Shown: positions 1 to 8,475, numbered from the stretch's first letter. The stretch is DNA of 64,000 nt from Propionibacteriaceae bacterium (GCA_016717345.1 JADKFR010000013.1:1-64000); one strand, 5' to 3'. Numbers and translations are program-made. Notes: a model not told the origin generated them from the sequence alone.

Positions 1-357
1 GACCGAAATGAAAAGGCTGCACTCGGACGACGGATGGGCTTGTTGCGTCCTCAAAGAGACCGCATCGTACCCAAGTTCTTGACACTGGCATACCTAGGGC
101 CAGAATTCCAGTCCTTGATCTCCTCCAAGACGGTCCGCGGCTCGACAGTTGATCGCATCCCAATAGCCGACCTGTCGTCCTGGCCGATATCCATTCCTCC
201 AGTTGAGGAACAGCATCGAATCATCTCGCTCTTCGCCAAGTTCGACGCATTGGCGAACGATCTGTCGGTGGGTCTGCCTGCGGAGTTGGCTGCCCGGCGC
301 CAGCAGTACGAGTACTACCGCGATCGGTTGTTGACCTTCGAGGAGGCCGTGTCGTGA
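1..357 (+). CDS. hsdS: Type I restriction-modification specificity subunit HsdS, C-terminal part
   Basis: The reading frame is open from the first base of the window, so this is the 3' end of a gene that starts upstream. HsdS reads the two halves of the DNA target and holds the HsdM and HsdR subunits. The last ~118 residues show the end of a target-recognition domain followed by the typical conserved helix: a 'PIADLSSWPISIPPVEEQ' stretch, then HRIISLFAKFDAL, then a coiled segment ending in RRQQYEYYRDRLLTF. That order (recognition domain, IPxPPxxEQ turn, long helix) is diagnostic of HsdS. Its TGA stop overlaps the GTG start of hsdR by 3 bases (GTGA), so the two genes are translationally coupled. 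The hsdM gene must lie outside the window. Confidence 0.93.
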   Translation, partial: DRNEKAALGRRMGLLRPQRDRIVPKFLTLAYLGPEFQSLISSKTVRGSTVDRIPIADLSSWPISIPPVEEQHRIISLFAKFDALANDLSVGLPAELAARRQQYEYYRDRLLTFEEAVS

Positions 358-3300
358 CCGGGCGCGTGGGTTCGGGGGTGGTGTTCGAGCCGATCGCATT
401 GAGCGCCGAGAGCACGGTGGTGGCGGAGTTCGTCCCCGAGCCCGCGGTGCAGGCGTCCTATCAGAGCGAGGCCGACCTGGAGCGGACGTTCCTCGCACTG
501 TTGGAGGAGCAGGCGTATGAGTACCTGCCGCTGCACTCCGAGGCCGACCTGGTGGCGAACCTGCGCGTCCAGTTGGAGGCCCTGAACCAGGTCACGTTCA
601 CCGACGGCGAGTGGCAGCGGTTCTTCACCCAGCAGGTCGCGAGCGCGAACGACGGGATCGTGGAGAAGACCACGAAGATCCAGTCCGACCACGTGCAGGT
701 GCTGAAGCGGGACGACGGGTCGTTCAAGAACATCTACCTGCTCGACAAGCAGCACCTCCACAACAACCGGCTGCAGGTGATCAACCAGTACGAGGTGCCC
801 GCCGCTGCGGCGACCGGCGCCGACGGCGTCCCCATGGGTTCGACGCGCGCGAACCGGTACGACGTGACGATCCTGGTGAACGGGCTGCCGTTGGTGCACG
901 TGGAGTTGAAGCGGCGCGGGGTGGATATCCGGGAGGCGTTCAACCAGATCAACCGGTACGCCCGCGACAGCTTCTGGGCTGCCTCGGGCCTGTTCGAGTA
1001 CGTCCAGTTGTTCGTGATCAGCAACGGCACGCTGACGAAGTACTACTCCAACACGGTCCGCGACCAGCACCTCAGCGAGGCGACCGGCAAGCGGCGACGT
1101 CGGCAGACGTCCAACAGTTTCGAGTTCACCAGCTGGTGGGCCGACGAGAACAACAAGCCGATCACCGACCTGGTCGGGTTCACGCGGACGTTCTTCGCCA
1201 AGCACACCCTGTTGAACATCCTGACCCGCTACTGCGTGTTCGACGCCGACCACAAGCTGCTGGTGATGCGCCCCTACCAGATCGCGGCCACCGAGCAGAT
1301 CCTGCGCCGCATCGAGACCTCCACCAACGCCCGGCGGCTGGGCACGGTCGCGGCGGGCGGGTACGTGTGGCACACGACCGGGTCAGGCAAGACGCTGACC
1401 AGCTTCAAGACCGCCCAGTTGGCGACCCGGTTGACCGCGATCGACAAGGTGCTGTTCGTGGTCGACCGCAAGGATCTGGACTACCAGACGATGCGCGAAT
1501 ACGAACGCTTCGAGAAGGGGGCGGCGAACTCGAACACGTCGACTCGGGTGCTGGCGCGGCAGTTGGGGGATCCGAACGCCCGGATCATCATCACCACGAT
1601 CCAGAAGCTGGCGAAGTTCATTGGCCAGAACGCCAAGCATGAGATCTTCGGCGGGCATGTGGTGATCATCTTCGACGAGTGTCATCGCAGCCAGTTCGGT
1701 GACATGCACACGGCGATCACGAAGGCGTTCAAGAGCTACCACCTGTTCGGGTTCACCGGCACCCCGATCTTCGCGGTGAACGCCGGCACGAGCGGCACCC
1801 CGGGGTTGCGGACCACCGAGCAGGCGTTCGGTGACCGGCTGCACACGTACACGATCGTGGACGCGATCCGGGACGCCAATGTGCTGCCCTTCCGCATCGA
1901 CTACATCAACACCGTCAAGGCGTCCGAGGGGATCGCCGACAAGCAGGTGCCGGCGATCGACACCGAGAAGGCGCTGCTGGCCCCCGAACGGATCGCCCAG
2001 ATCGTCGCCTACGTGCGGGAGCACTTCGACCAGAAGACGAAGCGAAACGCGACGTACACGGTGGCGGGCAAGCGCCTGGCCGGGTTCAACTCGCTGTTCG
2101 CCACAGCGTCCATCGAGGCCGCGAAGCGGTACTACAACGCGTTCACCTACCGCCAGGATGAGCTGCCCGCCGACCGGCGGCTCAAGGTGGGGCTGATCTA
2201 CAGTTACGCCGCGAACGAGGCCGAACCAGACGGGCTGCTCGGTGAGGAGGAGTTCGAGACCCACGGCCTCGACCAGAGCTCGCGCGACTTTCTCGAGGAC
2301 GCCATCCAGGACTACAACGACCTGTTCGGCACCAGCTTCGACACCTCCGCCGACCGGTTCGGCAACTACTACAAGGACCTGTCGCTGCGGCTGAAGAGCC
2401 GCGAGCTCGACCTGGTCATCGTGGTGAACATGTTCCTCACCGGGTTCGACGCCACCACGCTGAACACCTTGTGGGTGGACAAGAACCTGCGCCAGCACGG
2501 GCTGATCCAGGCGTACTCGCGGACGAACCGGATCCTGAACTCGGTCAAGACGTACGGCAACATCGTCAGCTTCCGCAACCTCGAGGACGAGACCAACGAA
2601 GCGCTGGCGCTGTTCGGCAACGCCGACGCCCACGGCGTCGTGCTGCTCAAGCCCTACGCGGAGTACTACGACGAGTACGCCGAGCAGGTCACCGAACTGC
2701 TCGACGGCTACCCGCCGGGCAGGCTGATCCTGGGCGAGGAGAACCAGAAGCGGTTCATCGCCCTGTTCGGGGCGATCCTGCGGCTGCGGAACATCCTGAC
2801 CGCGTTCGACGACTTCACCGGCCACGAGATCCTCACCCCGCGGCAGCTGCAGGACTACCAGAGCCTCTACCTCGACCTGTACGCCGACTTCCGGCAGACC
2901 ACCCAGGCCGACAAGGAGATGATCAACGACGACGTCGTCTTCGAGATCGAACTCATCAAGCAGGTCGAGGTCAACGTCGACTACATCCTGATGCTGGTCC
3001 GTCAGTACCTCGACGCCCACGGTGAACCAGGCGACGTCGAGGCGCGCGCCACCATCGCCCGGGCCATCGACGCGAGCCCCAGCCTGCGGAACAAGAAGGA
3101 CCTCATCGAAGCGTTCGTCGACTCCCTCACCGTGGACGCCGACGTCGAGGGCGCGTGGAAGGCGTTCGTGGACGCCAAGCGCGCCGAGGATCTCGACCGC
3201 ATCATCACCGAGGAGAACCTGCGCCCCGACGAGACCCACGCGTTCGTCGACAGGGCCTTCCGCGACGGAGCCGTCCCCACCGCCGGCACGGCCATCACCC

Positions 3301-3413
3301 GCATCCTCCCGCCGGTGTCACGCTTCGCGAAGGCCAACAACCACAGCCTCAAGAAGCAGACCGTCCTCGAGAGGCTCGCGGCGTTCTTCAGTCGGTACTT
3401 CGGGTTGTCGTGA
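354..3413 (+). CDS. hsdR: Type I restriction enzyme endonuclease/translocase subunit HsdR
   Basis: HsdR (1019 aa) translocates DNA using ATP and cleaves it once the HsdMS core has bound an unmethylated site. The N-terminal nuclease domain has the PD-(D/E)xK signature D170...E184-x-K186 within VHVELKRRG. The SF2 helicase motor has Walker A GSGKT with Lys346, a DECH box at 441-444 (FDECHRSQ) and motif III FTGTPIF shortly after. A C-terminal domain begins at about residue 830. The length fits the HsdR family. All key residues are present, so the protein is probably functional. It starts at GTG 354, overlapping the hsdS stop. Downstream the DNA becomes disordered, so this is the last intact gene of the restriction locus. 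Confidence 0.96.
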   Translation: MTGRVGSGVVFEPIALSAESTVVAEFVPEPAVQASYQSEADLERTFLALLEEQAYEYLPLHSEADLVANLRVQLEALNQVTFTDGEWQRFFTQQVASANDGIVEKTTKIQSDHVQVLKRDDGSFKNIYLLDKQHLHNNRLQVINQYEVPAAAATGADGVPMGSTRANRYDVTILVNGLPLVHVELKRRGVDIREAFNQINRYARDSFWAASGLFEYVQLFVISNGTLTKYYSNTVRDQHLSEATGKRRRRQTSNSFEFTSWWADENNKPITDLVGFTRTFFAKHTLLNILTRYCVFDADHKLLVMRPYQIAATEQILRRIETSTNARRLGTVAAGGYVWHTTGSGKTLTSFKTAQLATRLTAIDKVLFVVDRKDLDYQTMREYERFEKGAANSNTSTRVLARQLGDPNARIIITTIQKLAKFIGQNAKHEIFGGHVVIIFDECHRSQFGDMHTAITKAFKSYHLFGFTGTPIFAVNAGTSGTPGLRTTEQAFGDRLHTYTIVDAIRDANVLPFRIDYINTVKASEGIADKQVPAIDTEKALLAPERIAQIVAYVREHFDQKTKRNATYTVAGKRLAGFNSLFATASIEAAKRYYNAFTYRQDELPADRRLKVGLIYSYAANEAEPDGLLGEEEFETHGLDQSSRDFLEDAIQDYNDLFGTSFDTSADRFGNYYKDLSLRLKSRELDLVIVVNMFLTGFDATTLNTLWVDKNLRQHGLIQAYSRTNRILNSVKTYGNIVSFRNLEDETNEALALFGNADAHGVVLLKPYAEYYDEYAEQVTELLDGYPPGRLILGEENQKRFIALFGAILRLRNILTAFDDFTGHEILTPRQLQDYQSLYLDLYADFRQTTQADKEMINDDVVFEIELIKQVEVNVDYILMLVRQYLDAHGEPGDVEARATIARAIDASPSLRNKKDLIEAFVDSLTVDADVEGAWKAFVDAKRAEDLDRIITEENLRPDETHAFVDRAFRDGAVPTAGTAITRILPPVSRFAKANNHSLKKQTVLERLAAFFSRYFGLS

Positions 3414-3769
3414 GGCAGAACGCTTGACTATCGCTTGAACGGGTTTCCGGTCGAGGCCCGACGCAGGCCCGGCTTTTTCTGGGTTTGCGCCCTGGTACCC
3501 CAGCCGCCGACTCGAGCCTCTTCAGGCCCGCCAAATCGGCCGCCGTGCGCGGTAACGGCGGACCGACGCCTCGGCCAGCAACGCTTCATACAGCGATCGA
3601 CGACAGCGCCTTCTTGCGCCGGTGGCGGACGCTACTGGGCCAGCTTTGCGGAGCGCATCCGCGACAAGGCGACGCCCCCGGGGGCTGACATCGAACCTCG
3701 CTGGCTGTGCGGCCAGTGCATCCATGTCTGCAACCAGTCCGGTCGCTCATCATGCCTGCTTGAGGGACA
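3414..3769. other. Intergenic stretch without a recognisable gene
   Basis: About 350 bases between hsdR and the VWA remnant. Short open frames occur on both strands, but none has a recognisable motif, a convincing ribosome-binding site or a match I can name. A minus-strand frame covering 3522-3725 looks loosely protein-like, rich in Arg and Ala, and could be a decayed gene end. A perfect 7-base direct repeat (aggcccg, starting at 3454 and 3465) lies just after hsdR, but I see no clear terminator hairpin. Confidence 0.5.
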
Positions 3770-4105
3770 TCATCGGCCCCGGCGGGCCCTCTCGGTCGTC
3801 GGGTGGTGCGGGTCCTGCCCGGCGGACGCTTCGCGTTCCTCGGCGGTGTAGCCGAGGTCTGCTGCGGGGGCACCCGTAGCGCGGGCGGTGCGGAGGCGTT
3901 CGACCATGGCGGAGGTGGCGGCCATCGCGGGCCCGGCGGCATCTCGGGAGTAGCTCATGGACCGGTTGGCCTGAACGCCGAGGCTGGTGCCGACCTCGAT
4001 GGCGTCCTGGTCGGCGCCCATGTAGAGGAACTCCCAGTGGTAGGTGTTGGTCTGCTGCTGGATGAGGGCCTTGATGGCGGGGTGGGTCCATTCCGGAGGC
4101 GCCGG
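3770..4105 (-). pseudogene. C-terminal remnant of a VWA-domain protein
   Basis: On the minus strand, from about 4093 down to 3770, the translation reads EWTHPAIKALIQQQ, then FLYMGADQDAIEVG and a Ser/Ala-rich tail (AATSAMVERLRTA) ending in TGA. I recognise this as the last third of the small (~200-230 aa) von Willebrand factor A proteins common in actinobacteria and their phages or plasmids. The N-terminal VWA part with the metal-binding DxSxS motif should lie at higher coordinates. There the frame runs straight into Pro-rich translation of the G tract, and no VWA sequence is seen. The gene is therefore truncated by insertion or deletion, or by a misassembly at the G tract. The family call rests on memory of the conserved tail. 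Confidence 0.7.
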
Positions 4106-4126
4106 CCGCGGGTGCCGACGAGACGG

Positions 4127-4291
4127 GCCGGGGCGGGGGTGGGGAGGGGGGTGGGCGGGGTGGGGGGGGGGGGGGTGGGGGGAGGGGGGGGGGGGGGGGG
4201 GTGGGGGGGGGGGGGGGGGGGGGGGGGGTGGGGGGGGGGGGGGGCGTCCGGTCTCGGGTGCGGGCGCGGGGCCGGGGGGGGGGGGGCCAGG
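4127..4291 (+). repeat. 165-bp almost pure G tract
   Basis: From about 4127 to 4291 the plus strand is almost only G, with isolated T, A and C. G runs exceed 10 bases and the purity rises toward the middle. On the minus strand it would encode polyproline. No real gene crosses it convincingly. The tract would form G-quadruplexes if real. The same pattern arises when two-colour sequencers report no signal as G at the ends of reads, so it may mark a false join. Confidence 0.9.
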
Positions 4292-4421
4292 CGTTCTCCG
4301 AAAGGTTGGCCAACGCCCGACCTGACGCAGCGCTTCCTGAGGGGGCCGGGTGGTCGGGAGGGCTTCCCTGCGGGGCTGGCTGGCGGGCTGCGCGGCGGGG
4401 CACGAAACCAAGCATACGCAG

Positions 4422-4703
4422 TTAGTGCGGATACGCAAGAGCCTCAGCTGTCACTGGCGGGCCCTCGTCGTGGGGGAGGGGGGTCTCGCCGTTGGCAAAC
4501 TCGTCGATCCAGTCGATCCCCTCGTCCGAAAGGTAGAACCCGGTGGGGTCGGCCCGGCCGACCCACCAGGCGTCCGTGGCGATCGCGCCGCCCACACCGG
4601 CGATTTCCTCGACGAGGCGGGCGGGCACCACGTCGCCGTTGTTGGCGATCAGGTAGTCGCGCGACTCCTGCCGCAGCTTGGGCCACCACGCCTCGATGCT
4701 CAT
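4422..4703 (-). CDS. Conserved small hypothetical protein (93 aa)
   Basis: A 93-residue acidic soluble protein starting MSIEAWWPKL. It has the look of a small actinobacterial family I have seen only as hypothetical: Trp-rich N-terminus, DYLIANNGDVVPARLVEEI in the middle, and a GFYLSDEGIDWIDEFANGE C-terminal half. I know no function. ATG 4703 is chosen because the family-like sequence begins there and a weak purine-rich GAGGG lies just upstream; an in-frame start about 90 bases earlier would add low-complexity residues. It runs in the same direction as the toroid protein gene upstream, with a 113-bp gap. Its 3' end abuts the disrupted region. Confidence 0.7.
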   Translation of the reverse strand: MSIEAWWPKLRQESRDYLIANNGDVVPARLVEEIAGVGGAIATDAWWVGRADPTGFYLSDEGIDWIDEFANGETPLPHDEGPPVTAEALAYPH

Positions 4704-4816
4704 GCCCTCAGTGTCGGCCACCCCACCCCCTGCGGGACAGGCCGGATCGCCGACTAGTGCGTCGGCTCGCGCCAGGGTCTGCTGTGCGGCAGACATCAGG
4801 TTGTCTGGTGGTCGGT

Positions 4817-5659
4817 TCACGGACTTGGCGCGGCGAGGTTTGCCTGGATCTCGCGGTAGCGGAGGGTCGCCAGGGCACTGGGCACGCCCGGCTTGCAGAA
4901 CTGGAGTCGCGCCAGTCCTCGATGGACTCGTTCGGGCACGATCTGGCCGTTCACCAGCTTCGATTCCAGCACGGCGAGGGCCTCGACGAAGCGGGGGTCG
5001 GACTTCGCCCGGTCGTAGTGGGACAACACGTACACCCAGTAGAACAGGTTGTAGTCGGAGAACGGATAGCCGATCTGCAGGAACAACGTGCCGATGCCGT
5101 AGTGGCACGGGCCCAGGGGCGTCCGGCTGACCCAGTGATCGAGCAGGAACTCGACCGCTCGGTCGAGCGTTGGGGTCGTGTCCGCCGGCATGGTGAAGCG
5201 GAAGGCGTCCAGCGCCATCAGGGTGGGTCCCGGGTTGGAGAAGTCGGTCTCGGGGCCGTGCCCGTAGCTGAACTTGTGGCACCGCCACCCGCCGTCGTCG
5301 AACTGGATCGCCAACAGGTGCTCCAGCGTCGTGGCGAGCCGTGGATCTGCACCGCAGCCCAGGTTGGCGAGCGTGCTCGCGGCGTGCGCCGTCTGGCACG
5401 GGTAGATCGCTCCGGTAGGAGCGAGCCGGAACCGGCCGTCGTCACGCCAGGCACTCCAGATCAGCTCGCGGGCTGCCACCAGGATCGGGTTGGTCGCGTC
5501 GACCCCCAGTTCGGTCAGCAACCGCGCTGCACCGAGCGTCGAGAACGGCCCGCCCTTGGCCAGCTTGCGGTCCGGCGTGGCCCACAAATCGTCGCCGTTG
5601 TCATGCCGACGCGCCACGATGAACTCGACGTCAGCGACCACGTCCGGCGGTACGGCCAT
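4817..5659 (-). CDS. Prenyltransferase/squalene-cyclase-like alpha/alpha-toroid protein
   Basis: A 280-residue protein without signal peptide. It carries repeated helix-pair motifs typical of the alpha/alpha-toroid superfamily (squalene cyclases, prenyltransferase beta subunits), most clearly FDDGGWRCHKFSYGHG and the following LMALDAFRF. The DXDD and metal-binding sets of known cyclases or prenyltransferases are not obvious, so enzymatic activity is uncertain. ATG 5659 is preferred: a GATACT hexamer ends 6 bases before it, the geometry of a leaderless transcript. An upstream start would include a 7-bp triplet repeat and look non-coding. A second toroid gene lies at 6297-7329 on the other strand, with an acetyltransferase gene between them. 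Substrate unknown. Confidence 0.75.
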   Translation of the reverse strand: MAVPPDVVADVEFIVARRHDNGDDLWATPDRKLAKGGPFSTLGAARLLTELGVDATNPILVAARELIWSAWRDDGRFRLAPTGAIYPCQTAHAASTLANLGCGADPRLATTLEHLLAIQFDDGGWRCHKFSYGHGPETDFSNPGPTLMALDAFRFTMPADTTPTLDRAVEFLLDHWVSRTPLGPCHYGIGTLFLQIGYPFSDYNLFYWVYVLSHYDRAKSDPRFVEALAVLESKLVNGQIVPERVHRGLARLQFCKPGVPSALATLRYREIQANLAAPSP

Positions 5660-5665
5660 AGACCC

Positions 5666-5671
5666 AGTATC
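5666..5671 (-). promoter_or_regulatory. -10-like hexamer for leaderless start of the 4817-5659 gene
   Basis: On the minus strand GATACT lies 6 nt upstream of ATG 5659. The same hexamer with the same spacing precedes rsmI (GTG 40326). Transcription would start at or next to the start codon. Confidence 0.5.
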
Positions 5672-5679
5672 AGCGTCCA

Positions 5680-5700
5680 CACGCTGCACGCTGCACGCTG
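5680..5700 (+). repeat. Three tandem copies of a 7-bp unit
   Basis: CACGCTG occurs three times head to tail in the short gap between the divergent toroid and GNAT genes. Slippage product or protein-binding array; nothing more can be said from sequence. Confidence 0.85.
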
Positions 5701-5748
5701 CCCGGTGCACGTCCACGGGAGCAGTCGCACGTTGGCAGGATGGGGGGC

Positions 5749-6198
5749 GTGAACATCGTGAGGCTGCCCGCCACCCTCCACCCGGCTGCCGTGGACCTGT
5801 GGGCGGCCTGCGGGCTCACTCGACCGTGGAACGACCCCCTCAGTGACCTGACCCGCGCGCTCGACGGTCCCACCTCCACCGTCCTGGCCGCGGTCGACGG
5901 GGCAGACCTGCTCGGCACCGTCATGGTCGGCTACGACGGTCACCGGGGTTGGGTGTACTACCTGGCCGTCCGACCCGACTCCCAAGGACGCGGGCTCGGG
6001 CGAGCCCTCATGGCGGCCGCCGAAGCCTGGCTCGACGAACGCGGCGTCCCCAAGATCCAATTCATGGTCCGCGCCGACAACACGGCGGTCGTCACGTTCT
6101 ACGAGCACCTAGGTTACGTCGACCAGCACGTCACCGTCCTCGGCCGCGTCCTCGACCCCCAACGGCAGACCCTCCGCGAACCGACGCCCGCAACCTGA
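5749..6198 (+). CDS. GNAT family N-acetyltransferase (YpeA-like)
   Basis: A small cytosolic acyltransferase (149 aa) of the GNAT fold, transferring an acetyl group from acetyl-CoA to an amine. The acetyl-CoA pyrophosphate loop is seen as QGRGLGRALM, preceded by the beta-strand WVYYLAVRPDS and followed by FYEHLGYV near the C-terminus. All are standard GNAT motif A/B features. The start is GTG 5749, because GGGGGG lies 2-3 bases upstream; the ATG at 5740 has no spaced ribosome-binding site. The overall pattern resembles E. coli YpeA. The gene is divergent from one toroid gene and 98 bp upstream of the other, so it may share their pathway. Substrate cannot be read from the sequence. Confidence 0.85.
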   Translation: MNIVRLPATLHPAAVDLWAACGLTRPWNDPLSDLTRALDGPTSTVLAAVDGADLLGTVMVGYDGHRGWVYYLAVRPDSQGRGLGRALMAAAEAWLDERGVPKIQFMVRADNTAVVTFYEHLGYVDQHVTVLGRVLDPQRQTLREPTPAT

Positions 6199-6296
6199 AC
6201 CCAGCCGGACAGAACTACTCGATCTGGGCGGACGCGGTGGGCGACTGTTCCGGGTCGCCGGGCTGGGTCGCGCTGGTGCGGGGCTACGATCCGTAC

Positions 6297-7329
6297 GTGG
6301 ACGTCGATCCAGTTGTCCGCGGGAAACGAGGCCCTGGGCCCGAGTCTGCGGTCGAGTCGCTGGCTGCCTCGGGCGATGCGGTGGTCGCCTACAAGGCGAA
6401 CATGCTGATCGGTCTGGAGGTCGACTCCGCTCAGGCCAGATTGCTGCGGGAGTCGAATCGCGGAGTCCGCGACGGCTACGGCCTTGTTGCGCGTGTTCGA
6501 ACAGGACGCGAAGACGCTGCAGCACACCTACCGCAAGTGGCAGGGGCCCCATTGGACGTTGACGTGTCTGGCGATGATCGATTACCCGCCCGGCGATGAG
6601 CGGCTACGGCCGCTGGTCACCCGCGTTCACGACTGGTTACTGTCCCGTCACGTTCTCGAGCCTCCCCTGACGGTCACGTATCCCGGGCAGGGGGAACGGG
6701 TCCGTCACTGCGCGTCCATGGACGGCAACGCGATCTGGGCCTCGGTCGGGTTGGGGCTGGACGACGAGCGCACGCGGGTCGTGGTGGACCGGCTGATCGA
6801 CTGGCAATGGCCTGACGGCGGCTGGAACTGCGACAAGCGGCTGGAGGCCGGACAGTCGTCGTTCCAGGAATCGCTGATTCCGGCCCGTGGCCTGTGGGCG
6901 TATGGGACCGCCCGCTCCTACCCGCCGGCCCTCGCCGCGGCCCAGCAGGTGGCCGAGCTGGTGCTGCAGCGCCGCCTGCTGTGGCACCGCGCCGACGACA
7001 GCCTGATCGTCCCCGACTGGGGCCGACCGGGACCCGACCGGATCCACTACCCGATCCAGTTCTTCGACGTCCTGTTCGCCCTCCAGGTGATGAAGGACTT
7101 GGGACGCCTCGGCGACCCCCGCTGCGCCGACGCCCTGAACCTGCTGGCTGCCAAACGCCTGCCCGACGGCGGATTCCCCCTGGAGGCGCCCACCGCCGTC
7201 ACCGCAGACCACGTGACCAGCCGCGGCACCTACGCCGACTGGGGACCCTCCGGGCTGCGGCGCAGCAACCCGCTGGTGACCCTCGCCGTCCTGGACGTCC
7301 TCCACCACCGCCCACACCACGCCGGCTGA
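6297..7329 (+). pseudogene. Frameshifted prenyltransferase/squalene-cyclase-like toroid protein
   Basis: Two frames together make one toroid protein. The upstream frame carries AVESLAASGDAVVAYKANML and continues to RDGYG near 6480. The downstream frame, from 6484, carries the rest, with WPDGGWNCDKR, WQGPHWTLTCLAMI and LPDGGFPLE repeat motifs. Removing one T at 6484-6485 would restore a continuous RDGYG-LLRVFEQD reading. This is therefore a single-base insertion, either a real mutation or a sequencing error. The start is uncertain: GTG 6297 is the closest in-frame candidate, with no good ribosome-binding site. The toroid repeats resemble the 4817-5659 gene only in type, not residue by residue. 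Without the shift the protein would be about 343 aa. Confidence 0.75.
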
Positions 7330-7413
7330 CACTTGGCCGCAGGCCGACGGCGCGAGGGGGCTACGCCCGGAGGACGGGGTAGCACAGCCGCACCCGCCGG
7401 CTGGGCCGGCTTC

Positions 7414-7419
7414 TAGACT
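7414..7419 (+). promoter_or_regulatory. -10 hexamer for leaderless start at 7427
   Basis: TAGACT ends 7 nt before GTG 7427. The same hexamer and similar distances recur at other gene starts in the window. Confidence 0.55.
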
Positions 7420-7426
7420 CGTGGGG

Positions 7427-8191
7427 GTGGTCGACCTGTTGAACCATCCCCTGATCGGCGAGCGGTACTTCTTCCCGGGCGGTCGGACGCCGGCGTCCGA
7501 ACTGCGCCTGCCGGTAGCGGGCGCCGTGCTGGCGTGCGGGGTGCATCGGGTGGATCCGGACGGGTTCACGGTGGTGCACTTCCACGGCAACGGCGAGGTG
7601 GTCGCCGACTGGCAGGGTGTCCTTGATCGCGCGATCAACCGTCTGGGGTGGGACCTGCTCCTCGCCGAATACCGGGGCTACGGCGGTTCCACCGGGCACC
7701 CGGTGCTGGGGTCGATGCTGGACGACGTGGCGGCCGTCATCGAGGCCGCCGGGCCGCCGGAGAAGCTGGTGGTGATGGGCCGCTCGGTCGGCTCGTTCTT
7801 CGCGCTAGAGGCGGTGAGCCGGTTCCCGACGATCGCGGGCCTGATCCTCGAGAGCGCGATCGCCGACCCGCTGGAGCGCCTCCTCCTGCGGGTGACACGA
7901 TCGGAGCTGGGGGCGTCCGCCGACGACTGGAGGGCTCTGGAGGAGCGCCTCGATCACCGGGCGAAGATCGGCGGGTACACCGGTCCGACGCTGCTGCTCC
8001 ACACGCGGTTCGACGGGCTGGTCGACGTGAGCCATGCCCAACGCCTCGCCCGGTGGGGTGGCGGGGAGCGGACGCTGTGCGTCTTCCCGCATGGTGATCA
8101 CAACTCGATCCTTTGGGACAACTACGACGAGTACCTGGCGGAGGTCGCCAGCTTCCTGGCACGCGTGAGGACTGGTCGGGCGGCGTCCTGA
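7427..8191 (+). CDS. Alpha/beta hydrolase (serine hydrolase)
   Basis: A 254-aa cytosolic hydrolase of the alpha/beta fold with a full catalytic triad. The nucleophile elbow is G-R-S-V-G in VVMGRSVGSF, the acid lies in TRFDGLVDVSHA, and the His is in FPHGDHNSI. HFHGNGE provides the oxyanion-hole loop. The architecture matches the BEM46/FrsA-like group of small esterases or peptidases; the substrate is not predictable. GTG 7427 is chosen over GTG 7421 because TAGACT sits exactly 7 bases upstream, fitting a leaderless start; there is no Shine-Dalgarno sequence. A hairpin at 8205 follows the stop. It may be its own transcription unit downstream of the broken toroid gene. Confidence 0.85.
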   Translation: MVDLLNHPLIGERYFFPGGRTPASELRLPVAGAVLACGVHRVDPDGFTVVHFHGNGEVVADWQGVLDRAINRLGWDLLLAEYRGYGGSTGHPVLGSMLDDVAAVIEAAGPPEKLVVMGRSVGSFFALEAVSRFPTIAGLILESAIADPLERLLLRVTRSELGASADDWRALEERLDHRAKIGGYTGPTLLLHTRFDGLVDVSHAQRLARWGGGERTLCVFPHGDHNSILWDNYDEYLAEVASFLARVRTGRAAS

Positions 8192-8204
8192 CAGGTCAAG
8201 GCAT

Positions 8205-8222
8205 ATCGCGGCTCGCCGCGAT
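8205..8222 (+). terminator. Hairpin after the alpha/beta hydrolase gene
   Basis: Perfect 7-bp stem (ATCGCGG / CCGCGAT) with a 4-base loop, 13 bp after the stop codon. No T run follows, so termination is only a possibility. Confidence 0.4.
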
Positions 8223-8475
8223 CGACCAGGTGCCCGCGCTGGCAGCCCGGCTCACTCCGTGCCCGAGTGCGGCGCAGCGCCCCAGAACCTGATGCGGCAC
8301 CCGGGCAGGGTGGTTCGCGCGCTGGAGCTGTGCGCCTTGCACGTGCGGTCTTCCCGTCGGCTGGCAGGGCGCCCGTGGGACCACTATGCAGGCGCTGCCT
8401 CGCTGGGATGGAAGAGGGGCGCCAGCTCGCCCTCGACGATGCGCTTGTTCGAATCCCCGTCGCTCCACAAACGTC

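Noticed and set aside
315..3239. Long minus-strand frames opposite hsdR
   Set aside because: They mirror the codon pattern of hsdR in high-GC DNA, show His/Val/Leu/Arg-rich translation without motifs, and have no ribosome-binding sites.
3700..3770. MarR-like or recombinase fragment on the minus strand near 3522-3725
   Set aside because: A few residues look like a winged-helix protein, but there is no consistent motif across the frame.
3803..5752. Long plus-strand frame across the G tract and toroid gene
   Set aside because: It is mostly Gly/Arg from the G tract and the antisense of real minus-strand genes.
8380..8472. tRNA-like 3' end (TTCGAATCCC) ahead of the kinase gene
   Set aside because: The bases on either side do not pair to make a T stem, and no matching acceptor or anticodon arm is found upstream. 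I treat it as chance or a decayed fragment.
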